A stretch of 15,281 bases of DNA from CAYUDP01 sp964443725 (GTDB lineage Bacteria > Patescibacteriota > Minisyncoccia > Phycocordibacterales > JAKFXT01), in assembly GCA_964443725.1 (NCBI GenBank), contig CAYUDP010000014.1, forward strand, positions 1-15,281, read 5' to 3'. Below the pieces are notes generated by a model, which saw nothing but the letters and a program-made list of their open reading frames with translations, did no database searches and was not told where the DNA came from. A program made the position numbers and the translations under genes. The first letter of the stretch is position 1. The number at the start of each line of letters is the position of its first letter. Below, in pieces: positions 1 through 5,208 of the stretch.

Positions 1-100
1 GGTTGCTTGGCACCTCCCCGAAGCTTATCGCAGCTTTGCTACGTCCTTCATCGCCATTTCTAGCCAAGGCATCCACCATATGCTCTTAGATCTCCGCCCG
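1..100 (-). rRNA. 23S ribosomal RNA, 5' end (partial, continues beyond the left edge)
   Basis: Read on the minus strand, the sequence contains the conserved 23S 5' domain: GGTGGATGCCTTGGC, then GGCGATGAAGGACGTAGC, then GCGATAAGCTTCGGGGAGGTG. These match the familiar start of bacterial 23S rRNA almost word for word. Alignment by eye to the E. coli 5' end (CTAAG about 10 bases before GGTGGATGCC) places the mature 5' end near base 100, within several bases. Only about 100 bases are present. No 16S, tRNA or 5S lies upstream within the window; the next gene on this strand is a membrane protein behind its own terminator. The rRNA therefore looks unlinked from 16S, a known arrangement in several lineages including CPR bacteria. 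Confidence 0.95.
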
Positions 101-107
101 GAGATCT
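88..107 (-). other. Perfect hairpin at the 23S 5' boundary
   Basis: AGATCTCCG (88-96) and CGGAGATCT (99-107) are perfect inverted repeats separated by two bases, so the RNA can form about 8 bp with a 4-base loop. It straddles the expected mature 5' end of 23S. In most bacteria that end pairs with the 3' end of 23S instead. It could be a precursor-processing stem or compete with that helix. The pairing is seen; the role is inferred. Confidence 0.55.
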
Positions 108-381
108 AAAAACGAACCGCTTACAATTAACATTACCGCCTGAAATAAATCAGACTGGCAAATTTGTGAGATATTACTCAATGGTACCTGCCCCACTTAC
201 ATTTTGGCTCCTCCGTCATCCGGAGAAAATGTCGTGGGAATTCGATTTTCAAACATCAATCGATCAGACCTACCTTCTGAAACAAAAAACCGCCTTCTGG
301 CGGATACTGGCACGCGTTTAAAAACACGTTTTTAGCATATCCGCTTTAAGTAATTTCTTGTTTCTCCAATAAACATCAGTG
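101..381 (-). promoter_or_regulatory. 23S rRNA precursor leader with competing hairpins
   Basis: This is the transcribed leader between the predicted start site (about 381) and the 23S gene. CCGCC (290-294) and GGCGG (299-303) form a short hairpin followed, in the minus direction, by six T residues (284-289), like an intrinsic terminator. Part of that stem (300-307) can instead pair with 337-344 around an inner AAAAAC/GTTTTT hairpin, so the two folds exclude each other. Further on, 192-238 forms a three-part stem: 192-196 with 234-238, 199-205 with 226-232, and 211-215 with 221-225. The pairings are visible; attenuation or antitermination is inferred. Confidence 0.5.
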
Positions 382-387
382 GGAGGA

Positions 388-416
388 AGTATATACTTTA
401 CAGAATACATTGTCAA
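388..416 (-). promoter_or_regulatory. Strong sigma70-type promoter for 23S rRNA
   Basis: On the minus strand a perfect -35 TTGACA (411-416) is followed after exactly 17 bases by TATACT (388-393), a 5/6 match to the -10 consensus. Transcription would begin near 381 and run into the 23S gene. This is the best promoter match in the window, as expected for stable RNA, and it supports 23S being its own transcription unit. Confidence 0.8.
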
Positions 417-528
417 CAAATCAAAAACCTGAAAATCATTGGAAAATAAGGGATTTTCTATAGATAGACTTATAACTGTTAATTACCTGTGGATTACCCA
501 TTTTCTGCTTATATTATTGGCCTTGTAA

Positions 529-566
529 AAACCAAAAACACCCCCAAACGGGGGTGTTTTTGGTTT
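529..566 (-). terminator. Bidirectional intrinsic terminator
   Basis: Arms 529-545 and 550-566 are perfectly complementary over 17 bp with a 4-base loop. The core is CCCCC/GGGGG and the outer part is A/T-rich, giving a U-tract in either direction. It lies just after the stop of the minus-strand membrane protein at 573 and separates it from the 23S promoter. Confidence 0.9.
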
Positions 567-572
567 AAAAGA

Positions 573-1271
573 TTAGTTTTCTCTTGAAATACCTCTCCTT
601 ATTCTGTCTATTACATCGGAAGCAGCATCTTGGCCACCAAGACCAAATGCCAACCCAACAGCAACTGAAACTGCGACAACCACACCCTGTAGAAGGATTT
701 GGATGATATCTGAGGCAATCCCAACTTGATTTAGAGCAACTAGGATAGTAAAGACCCATACAGCCCAATGAGTAACCCTGCTTAGGAAATTGGCTGAAGA
801 GACGTTAGCGGCCTTACTTCCTCCTTCCACTAACTTAGAAGCTACATCGGCAACTACTCCACCAGCTAGAAGTATAAGTACTGCAACTATAACGTTTGGA
901 AGATAGCCAACTATTTCCTTAAGGAAATCATTAACCACTCTTAATCCCAAGACATCAAAAGCTGCCATAAGGAAGGCAACCATAACAAACATCTCTACCA
1001 AAAATCCAAGGAACTTACCTACGTCTAATCTCCCACCAGCTCTATGGATTAATTGTCCGATTCCAGCTTGTTCCAAAACAGAATCAAGTTTAAGAGAACG
1101 GACTACACGCGTAACAATATCCCCAAGGAGTCTTCCGACAACCCATCCTGCTAGGAATATTATTATTGCAATAACTACATTCGGGAGAAAATGAATCACG
1201 CCGTCCCACAAACCCATGAAAGAGTTGGTGATGGCGTCCCCCCAGCTATTTAAAATCGTCAATGACGTCAT
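573..1271 (-). CDS. TM-helix repeat / MscS-like membrane protein
   Basis: A 232-residue, very hydrophobic protein with about five membrane segments (roughly 28-48, 88-110, 124-144, 165-185 and 192-212). Two segments begin with the same motif: FLPNVVIAIIIFLAGWVVG (from 28) and YLPNVIVAVLILLAGGVV (from 123). This is the signature of the conserved TM-helix repeat found in CmpX-like members of the mechanosensitive channel superfamily. The end carries GLAFGLGGQDAASD (206-219), resembling the Gly/Ala-rich pore helix and following turn of MscS. The soluble beta domain of true MscS is absent, so gating by tension is not certain. The ATG at 1269-1271 has no clear Shine-Dalgarno. A long hairpin terminator follows the stop. 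Likely role: small channel or channel-like protein in the cytoplasmic membrane, possibly osmotic protection. Confidence 0.82.
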   Translation of the reverse strand: MTSLTILNSWGDAITNSFMGLWDGVIHFLPNVVIAIIIFLAGWVVGRLLGDIVTRVVRSLKLDSVLEQAGIGQLIHRAGGRLDVGKFLGFLVEMFVMVAFLMAAFDVLGLRVVNDFLKEIVGYLPNVIVAVLILLAGGVVADVASKLVEGGSKAANVSSANFLSRVTHWAVWVFTILVALNQVGIASDIIQILLQGVVVAVSVAVGLAFGLGGQDAASDVIDRIRRGISREN

Positions 1272-1370
1272 AAAGTTTGCGACACAAACGTGCCGAACGA
1301 TAAAATTATTAACTTATAACTATTAAAATTGTAGTGGCTTAGATAAATGACCACAGCAATCCTGTATATA

Positions 1371-1399
1371 ATAATAGCACCAAAATCAATCCCTATAAA
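1371..1399 (-). promoter_or_regulatory. Candidate promoter for the MscS-like gene
   Basis: TTTATA (1394-1399) and TATTAT (1371-1376) on the minus strand are spaced by 17 bases, 4/6 and 5/6 matches to consensus. They lie in the 144-base gap after the upstream regulator, about 100 bases before the start codon. No terminator is visible between the two genes, so read-through is also possible. Confidence 0.35.
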
Positions 1400-1415
1400 A
1401 ATAAGTGTGGATAAT

Positions 1416-2048
1416 CTATTCCTCTGAAGAAGTTCCCATCTTGTCCAAAATCTTCTGGTGAGGAAAATCGAATACATCTCGAAGAAGTCGATCGTAGACT
1501 GACATTCGATAATTAAAATCTGGAGTTTCAAGGAAGGCATACCGAAGCTCCCTACCTATCTCCCCCTCTAAAGTTTTAACAGTCTTATCCATCACTGTTT
1601 TGTTCAGTCTGTCCCCAACCACAAGTAAATCAAGTCTGGATTCTGGTTCATGAATAAAAAGTCCAGATACCACAACAAGCTTTATCCTTCCGGCTTTGTT
1701 AAACTTTTTTGAAAGGACTTCCGGCCTTAAGGGCTCTGCTTCCATCAGAATATTTTTAAACTGTTCAGAAAACGGGAATTTATTATTAAAAATAAAGCCA
1801 TTTGATTTTATTTTCTCTGCCACTAACTTCCCTTTTTTCCGCTTTTCCATATTCCTAAAAAATACTTTTTTCTTTATAAAATCGGACTTGATTAGAGCTT
1901 GGACTTCTTTCTTTGCCGAAGTACCTGAAACTGCCACTCTTTTACAGACATCATCTATAGCAAAAGGAGTATCTGGATTAAATATAAAAAGGCGCATAAT
2001 CTTCACCTTTGCTGGCGTACCAAAAATTTTACCCAAAACATCACTCAT
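1416..2048 (-). CDS. Winged-HTH protein with degenerate nucleotidyltransferase-like domain
   Basis: A 210-residue basic protein. Residues 1-80 (MSDVLGKIFGTPAKVKIMRL onward) look like a winged helix-turn-helix: a helix, FAIDDVCKRVAVSGTSAKKEV as the turn and recognition helix, then a Lys/Arg-rich wing. Residues 120-200 resemble the minimal nucleotidyltransferase fold: VVVSGLFIHEPESRLDLLVVG recalls the GS...SDIDL signature, but the GS pair and the first Asp are altered (Arg-Leu-Asp), so catalysis is doubtful. Such wHTH-NTase regulators are common in CPR genomes. The ORF stays open upstream to 2222, but I chose the ATG at 2046-2048: the extension is Cys/Arg-rich and crosses a terminator, and a good -10 lies just before this ATG. 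Target unknown. Confidence 0.75.
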   Translation of the reverse strand: MSDVLGKIFGTPAKVKIMRLFIFNPDTPFAIDDVCKRVAVSGTSAKKEVQALIKSDFIKKKVFFRNMEKRKKGKLVAEKIKSNGFIFNNKFPFSEQFKNILMEAEPLRPEVLSKKFNKAGRIKLVVVSGLFIHEPESRLDLLVVGDRLNKTVMDKTVKTLEGEIGRELRYAFLETPDFNYRMSVYDRLLRDVFDFPHQKILDKMGTSSEE

Positions 2049-2057
2049 GACGGCAGT

Positions 2058-2066
2058 ATTATAGCA
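2058..2066 (-). promoter_or_regulatory. Extended -10 promoter with near-leaderless start
   Basis: TGCTATAAT on the minus strand (TATAAT at 2058-2063) is a consensus extended -10. No convincing -35 is present. The -10 ends only nine bases before the ATG at 2048, so the mRNA would begin within a few bases of the start codon. Confidence 0.65.
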
Positions 2067-2080
2067 CCTGTAATACAAAC

Positions 2081-2105
2081 AAAAAGGCCCCGCGGAAACG
2101 GGGCC
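2081..2105 (-). terminator. Intrinsic terminator of the zinc-ribbon gene
   Basis: GGCCCCG (2086-2092) pairs with CGGGGCC (2099-2105) around a 6-base loop, followed on the minus strand by a U-tract (2081-2085). It sits 28 bases beyond the stop of the zinc-ribbon gene and immediately before the next gene's promoter. Confidence 0.88.
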
Positions 2106-2133
2106 ACAATGGGGTGCACTTTGTACTACTCTA

Positions 2134-2376
2134 TCAAAGTGCAAAATCCTCCGGATCCCAGACGCCCCCACCCCGACTAAACATGTCGTTGAGGCTGTAC
2201 GTCTCAACGACAAACACCCCACCGCACCCGTCGCAACGGCCTTGGGCCGGGACCTCTTGGCCCGCGACCGTCATTGGAGGGTCTTTTGCGAGGACCCGAC
2301 CATGCCCACATGATGGGCATCCCTCACCCAATTTCTGAACCGAAATCGGGTGTCTTTCTTTTACAAGAGTGTTCAT
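2134..2376 (-). CDS. Small zinc-ribbon protein, G+C-rich
   Basis: An 80-residue protein beginning MNTLVKERHPISV. Two CxxC knuckles, C20-P-S-C23 and C48-D-G-C51, form a likely zinc ribbon; the rest is Gly/Pro-rich with an acidic tail (WDPEDFAL). The ATG at 2374-2376 is preceded by a clear purine-rich ribosome site (GGGGAG, spacing about 7), unusual in this window. The open frame runs on into the N gap, but the SD marks this Met. Base composition is strikingly different from its neighbours: 2221-2280 is 43/60 G+C, whereas surrounding genes are visibly A/T-rich. I do not recognise the family; zinc ribbons this small often bind nucleic acid or proteins. Horizontal acquisition or selection on RNA structure could explain the composition. 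Confidence 0.7.
   Translation of the reverse strand: MNTLVKERHPISVQKLGEGCPSCGHGRVLAKDPPMTVAGQEVPAQGRCDGCGGVFVVETYSLNDMFSRGGGVWDPEDFAL
2184..2212. repeat. 10-bp perfect inverted repeat inside the zinc-ribbon gene
   Basis: TGTCGTTGAG (2184-2193) and CTCAACGACA (2203-2212) are perfect complements with a 9-base spacer. A second perfect inverted repeat, ATGCCCA/TGGGCAT, lies at 2302-2308 and 2314-2320 in the same gene. Two such stems in 240 bases of coding sequence is unusual. Confidence 0.6.
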
Positions 2377-2380
2377 CTCG

Positions 2381-2392
2381 TTCTCCCCTTGG
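2381..2392 (-). promoter_or_regulatory. Ribosome binding site of the zinc-ribbon gene
   Basis: GGGGAG followed by about seven bases and ATG on the minus strand. It decides the start at 2376 and is one of the few plain Shine-Dalgarno sites in the window. Confidence 0.7.
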
Positions 2393-2405
2393 TTGAAATC
2401 AGTCC

Positions 2406-2460
2406 AGACTATACAATAAATATACAAAAAAGCAACCTTTCGGTTGCTTTTTTGTATTGG
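2406..2460. repeat. 55-bp direct repeat, left copy, ending at the N gap
   Basis: These 55 bases are identical to 2561-2615. This copy ends at the last base before the N run and the other begins at the first base after it. It contains the hairpin 2422-2457. This is the pattern left when two contigs sharing an overlap of one k-mer are scaffolded rather than merged, so it is probably an assembly duplication. Confidence 0.95.
2408..2435 (-). promoter_or_regulatory. Candidate promoter of the zinc-ribbon gene
   Basis: TTGCTT (2430-2435) and TATAGT (2408-2413) on the minus strand are 16 bases apart. The -35 falls inside the downstream arm and U-tract of the terminator hairpin, so terminator and promoter would overlap. 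It also lies inside the 55-bp sequence duplicated across the N gap. Confidence 0.45.
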
Positions 2461-2560
2461 NNNNNNNNNNNNNNNNNNNNNNNNNNNNNNNNNNNNNNNN
2501 NNNNNNNNNNNNNNNNNNNNNNNNNNNNNNNNNNNNNNNNNNNNNNNNNNNNNNNNNNNN
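2461..2560. other. Scaffold gap of 100 N
   Basis: Exactly 100 N, the conventional size for a gap of unknown length. Nothing can be said about its content. Because both flanks are the same 55-bp sequence, the true gap may be negative (a simple overlap) or a collapsed repeat. Confidence 1.
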
Positions 2561-2615
2561 AGACTATACAATAAATATACAAAAAAGCAACCTTTCGGTT
2601 GCTTTTTTGTATTGG
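2561..2615. repeat. 55-bp direct repeat, right copy, starting at the N gap
   Basis: Identical over all 55 bases to 2406-2460. In its context it carries the terminator that follows rplL. Confidence 0.95.
2577..2612 (-). terminator. Bidirectional terminator after rplL
   Basis: Arms 2577-2592 and 2597-2612 (core GCAACC/GGTTGC, outer A6/T6) are perfectly complementary with a 4-base loop. It lies about 28 bases beyond the rplL stop. An identical hairpin is at 2422-2457 on the other side of the gap. Confidence 0.9.
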
Positions 2616-2639
2616 ATAAAAACTGCCCAATATTTCTGG

Positions 2640-3050
2640 TTATTTAAGCTCGACTTTACCTCCAGCCTCTTCGATTTTCTTCTTAAGAGCTTCGGCATCC
2701 TCTTTCTTCATTCCAGCCTTAACTAATGATGGAACACCATCAACCATAGCCTTAGCTTCTGCTAGACCCAAACCAAGAGCCTCTTTAACGGCTTTGATTA
2801 TAGCAATCTTGTTTGCTCCAGCATCCTTCAATTCAACATCGAACGATGTCTTCTCCTCAGCTGGAGCGGCAGCAGCTGACCCAGCACCTGCTACAGCAAC
2901 AGCGGCAGCTGAAACACCAAACTTCTTTTCTAGGAATTTTACCAATTCATGCAAGTCAACGACTGACATATTATCAATAGTATCTACTATTGATTTGAAT
3001 TTTGCTGGGGTTTCAACAACCTCATCAATCTTCTTATCTTCTTCTGACAT
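2640..3050 (-). CDS. rplL: 50S ribosomal protein L7/L12
   Basis: A 136-residue protein. The N-terminal dimerisation domain is clear (VDLHELVKFLEKKFGVSAAA), followed by an Ala-rich hinge (about 50-66) and the conserved C-terminal factor-binding domain (KIAIIKAVKEALGLGLAEAK, VDGVPSLVKAGMKKEDAEAL, then GGKVELK at the end). L7/L12 forms the ribosome stalk that recruits and stimulates translational GTPases. Compared with E. coli there is a charged N-terminal extension of about 15 residues (MSEEDKKIDEVVETPAK). It lies 29 bases after rplJ and must be co-transcribed with it. No Shine-Dalgarno precedes the ATG at 3050. rpoB does not follow, unlike the usual bacterial order. Confidence 0.97.
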   Translation of the reverse strand: MSEEDKKIDEVVETPAKFKSIVDTIDNMSVVDLHELVKFLEKKFGVSAAAVAVAGAGSAAAAPAEEKTSFDVELKDAGANKIAIIKAVKEALGLGLAEAKAMVDGVPSLVKAGMKKEDAEALKKKIEEAGGKVELK

Positions 3051-3079
3051 ATTTGTTTTGATTAATCGCTTGCGCGTTA

Positions 3080-3583
3080 TTAATTTGTTTTTTTCTCAGC
3101 AATCTTATCTAGTGAGATTACCAAACCTTGTATTGGTGAATTTATGAGATTTACAAACTGACCAATGAGAACCTGTCTCCCTGGAATAGTTGCAATCGAA
3201 ACCATATCTTCCTTGCCAATATACTTTCCTTCAAAGACTCCACCGACTATCGACAGACTATCTTTGAACTTCTTTACGAAGCTGTAGACCTCACGAGCGG
3301 GAGCCAATATATCACCAGCTTTTTCAGCTTGGTAAGCTACGGCTATTTCTCCCTCAAGTTCAGGCATTACTCCTTCTATTTTGTGTTCGCTCAGAGCTTT
3401 AGACAAAAGAGTCTTTTTAAAGACATTGAACTTTACTCCAAGTTTACGCAATTCCTTGCGCATATTCGAGGTATCAGAAACTTTAATACCCTTGAAATTC
3501 ACAAAAACAATGCTTGGGGAATCACTTGCGATACCCTTTGCCTTGTCTAAAATTTCTTTTTTCTTTGTTTTACTTATTGCCAT
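3080..3583 (-). CDS. rplJ: 50S ribosomal protein L10
   Basis: A 167-residue protein of normal length for L10. It starts MAISKTKKKEILDKAKGI, followed by IVFVNFKGIKVSDTSNMRKELRKLGVKFNVFKKTLL, the RNA-binding globular domain, then GGVFEGKYIGKEDMVSIATIPGR and a C-terminal helix (VNLINSPIQGLVISLDKIAE) that holds the L7/L12 dimers. With L7/L12 it forms the stalk base and also acts as autogenous repressor in bacteria. It is first in the rplJ-rplL operon, behind a long structured leader and its own promoter. The start codon lacks a nearby Shine-Dalgarno; an AAAGGA lies too far upstream (about 15 bases). Confidence 0.96.
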   Translation of the reverse strand: MAISKTKKKEILDKAKGIASDSPSIVFVNFKGIKVSDTSNMRKELRKLGVKFNVFKKTLLSKALSEHKIEGVMPELEGEIAVAYQAEKAGDILAPAREVYSFVKKFKDSLSIVGGVFEGKYIGKEDMVSIATIPGRQVLIGQFVNLINSPIQGLVISLDKIAEKKTN

Positions 3584-3717
3584 ATCGGCTTTTCGTTATA
3601 ATCCTTTTCGTATAAACAAAAAAGACCCAAATAAGGCCTCTTTGCTAGTAGCTTTGAGTCGACCTCCACAGGGCTTATTTGGATTTCTCCTCGCCTGCCT
3701 TCTTCGGCCTTATTGAG
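3584..3717 (-). promoter_or_regulatory. rplJ leader with attenuator (L10 leader-like)
   Basis: On the minus strand the segment at 3627-3638 can pair in two exclusive ways. Its CTTATTTGG (3627-3635) pairs perfectly with CCAAATAAG (3674-3682), enclosing the middle of the leader and ending in a U-tract (3616-3623): a terminator. Its GGCCTTATT (3630-3638) pairs perfectly with AATAAGGCC (3706-3714): an antiterminator. The position directly before rplJ-rplL matches the known L10 leader, where L10 or the L10-L12 complex binds to shut off the operon. The two 9-bp pairings are seen; binding by L10 is inferred from the family. Confidence 0.75.
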
Positions 3718-3723
3718 AAAGAT

Positions 3724-3750
3724 ACTATACTAAAACACAACCTCAGTCAA
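3724..3750 (-). promoter_or_regulatory. Promoter of rplJ-rplL
   Basis: TTGACT (3745-3750) and TATAGT (3724-3729) on the minus strand, spacer 15 bases (16 if TTTGAC at 3746-3751 is used). Transcription would start near 3717, just before the attenuator. The -35 abuts the stop codon of the preceding small membrane protein. Confidence 0.6.
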
Positions 3751-3751
3751 A

Positions 3752-3934
3752 CTACTTGAAGTATTCAAGATTAAAAATCTCATAAACAGCAACAGCTGTT
3801 GCTCTTGGCATCTCGTATGGATTCCTAACCTCTTTCAGAGCTTCAAGTACAGCAGCAAACATTAAACTCCCAATTACAATGAGGACAAATTGGGTAAACA
3901 CCTGCCAAAAACCTCTATCCTGAGTCTTATCCAT
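3752..3934 (-). CDS. Small single-pass membrane protein, unknown function
   Basis: A 60-residue protein with one hydrophobic helix at about 10-33 (VFTQFVLIVIGSLMFAAVLE), a charged stretch (LKEVRNPYEMPRA) and an aromatic tail. Its ATG (3932-3934) lies inside the end of the preceding gene, an 8-base overlap, so the two are probably translationally coupled. No family is recognised. SecE was considered because of the size and the nearby ribosomal operon, but the conserved Trp-Pro region and basic amphipathic helix are missing. It is the last gene of a three-gene membrane operon that runs into the rplJ promoter. Confidence 0.6.
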   Translation of the reverse strand: MDKTQDRGFWQVFTQFVLIVIGSLMFAAVLEALKEVRNPYEMPRATAVAVYEIFNLEYFK

Positions 3935-4193
3935 TTATCTCTGAAGAGCTATTGTTGCTACTTCTATATTCGGCAAAATGCCTGTATGTTAACAACCCCA
4001 AAATCACGATGTTAGCAATAAAAACTATATCTATAGCCAAATAAGAAGAAATAAACTTCCATGGCAAGTCGCCAAACTGTGTTAACTTTATGGCGGAAAT
4101 TATCTGTGGAAGTGGTTGTAATTGAAGCCCCAATAATATTGCGTTTGCGATAACAAGTATCGTTTCTATAACTATTTTTAGTATCTTTTTCAT
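3927..4193 (-). CDS. Small two-pass membrane protein, unknown function
   Basis: An 88-residue protein with two hydrophobic helices, about 5-28 (IVIETILVIANAILLGLQLQ) and 50-72 (LAIDIVFIANIVILGLLTY), a short loop between them and a Ser/Asn-rich tail. The ATG at 4191-4193 follows the TPR protein's stop by 26 bases with no terminator, and the end overlaps the next gene by 8 bases. The three genes form a compact operon and their products probably meet in the membrane. No family recognised. Confidence 0.6.
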   Translation of the reverse strand: MKKILKIVIETILVIANAILLGLQLQPLPQIISAIKLTQFGDLPWKFISSYLAIDIVFIANIVILGLLTYRHFAEYRSSNNSSSEING

Positions 4194-4219
4194 ATAAACC
4201 TATTTATTAATTATTAGTA

Positions 4220-5044
4220 TTATATTCTATTTGCTTCATCTAATAAAGACTGATAGAGAGTTTCATTGCCATCGTCTTTGGCTATGGAACTGGCCTTTGT
4301 ATAATAACTCTTTGCCAAATCTTTATTGTTTTTTGATCTATAGTATTCAGCAAGTAAAACCATTATATCTATTGATTTTGGATTTTTAGAGAGCCCATAC
4401 TTCAACATCCCCTCCCTATCATTTGATCCTATAGTTCCATATAGACTATATAAGGCTCTATAAGCAGGAATATATGTCGGATCAATACTCACTAAATATT
4501 TAAGATTTTCTTCGGCCTTTTTATAATCCTTTAGATAGAATTGATATATATCCCCCAAATTATTTGGTGGAACAATATTTGTTGGGGAAAGATATTTGGC
4601 ATACTCCCAAGTATCTTTCGCTGCTTTATAATCACCAAGAGTCTTGTATTGCAAACCGAGTCTTATCCAACTATTAGCATCTTGGTCATTCTTCTTTAAA
4701 TCAGATTTGACGGCAACAATAGTATCTTTAACTTGCTTGACGCTATCATCAGACAACAGAGCTGTTATTTTCGGTTCATAATTTACATCTGGTTTAGGAT
4801 ACGGCAAAACTTTTGATACAACTTCAACTGTATATCCATCATGCTTTCCAGGAGTAAGATCGATGGCTCCACTGTTTTTTGTAGAAGAAGACACATTGTT
4901 AATACCCCGCTCTGATGAGTTGTCTGCTGGGGCCATAGCCCTCTCTGGTCTCTTTATGTAATGCCAAGACAAAAAGATAGCAAGCACAACTATTAATCCC
5001 CCTAGCAGAATTTTCAGTAATCTAAAAGCTTTCCCCTTTTCCAT
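4220..5044 (-). CDS. Membrane-anchored TPR-repeat protein
   Basis: A 274-residue protein: a basic N-terminus, one TM helix at 10-30 (LLGGLIVVLAIFLSWHYI), a Ser/Asn-rich spacer (31-65), then a region of tetratricopeptide-like helices (about 120-270). TPR signatures are visible in NSWIRLGLQYKTLGDYKAAK, PPNNLGDIYQFYLKDYKKAE and LLAEYYRSKNNKDLAKSYYTK. TPRs are protein-protein scaffolds; here they face outward if the N-terminus is inside. An open frame extends 24 codons further upstream, but I chose the ATG at 5042-5044: a basic residue cluster then directly precedes the TM helix, and a promoter ends only ten bases before it. First gene of an operon with two tiny membrane proteins. Partner unknown. 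Confidence 0.75.
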   Translation of the reverse strand: MEKGKAFRLLKILLGGLIVVLAIFLSWHYIKRPERAMAPADNSSERGINNVSSSTKNSGAIDLTPGKHDGYTVEVVSKVLPYPKPDVNYEPKITALLSDDSVKQVKDTIVAVKSDLKKNDQDANSWIRLGLQYKTLGDYKAAKDTWEYAKYLSPTNIVPPNNLGDIYQFYLKDYKKAEENLKYLVSIDPTYIPAYRALYSLYGTIGSNDREGMLKYGLSKNPKSIDIMVLLAEYYRSKNNKDLAKSYYTKASSIAKDDGNETLYQSLLDEANRI

Positions 5045-5054
5045 GTTGTCATAG

Positions 5055-5082
5055 ATTTTACAGCATAATACGAAAGTATCAA
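5055..5082 (-). promoter_or_regulatory. Promoter of the TPR operon
   Basis: TTGATA (5077-5082) and TAAAAT (5055-5060) on the minus strand, 16 bases apart, each 5/6 matches. The start site would be only a few bases before the ATG at 5044, another near-leaderless arrangement. Confidence 0.5.
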
Positions 5083-5112
5083 AATCTATATAAAAAACAT
5101 TACTATAGAAAT

Positions 5113-5153
5113 GCAAAAAACCACCCTTCGAAAATCTCGGGGTGGTTTTTTGC
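5113..5153 (-). terminator. Bidirectional terminator after the surface-protein gene
   Basis: Arms 5113-5126 (GCAAAAAACCACCC) and 5140-5153 are perfectly complementary over 14 bp with a 13-base loop, with U-tracts in both directions. It lies 56 bases after the stop of the large surface protein and insulates it from the TPR operon. Confidence 0.88.
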
Positions 5154-5208
5154 TGTTTGCGTTTTATAGATCAGTTACCCGAACTACATAAGCGCTAACT
5201 GTAAGTGA

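Noticed and set aside
1268..1540. Minus-strand 90-codon frame overlapping the end of the wHTH-NTase gene and the start of the MscS-like gene
   Set aside because: It overlaps real coding sequence in another frame and shows no domain pattern.
2049..2222. 58-codon upstream extension of the wHTH-NTase gene
   Set aside because: It crosses a strong terminator and the end of the zinc-ribbon gene, and a promoter lies after it, so it is not translated as part of this protein.
2406..2615. The two 55-bp copies considered as a CRISPR or mobile-element repeat
   Set aside because: Only two copies exist, both end exactly at the N run, and the content is a terminator, so an assembly overlap explains them better.
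2350..2647. Open frames running through the N gap on both strands
   Set aside because: They consist largely of unknown bases and duplicated terminator sequence.
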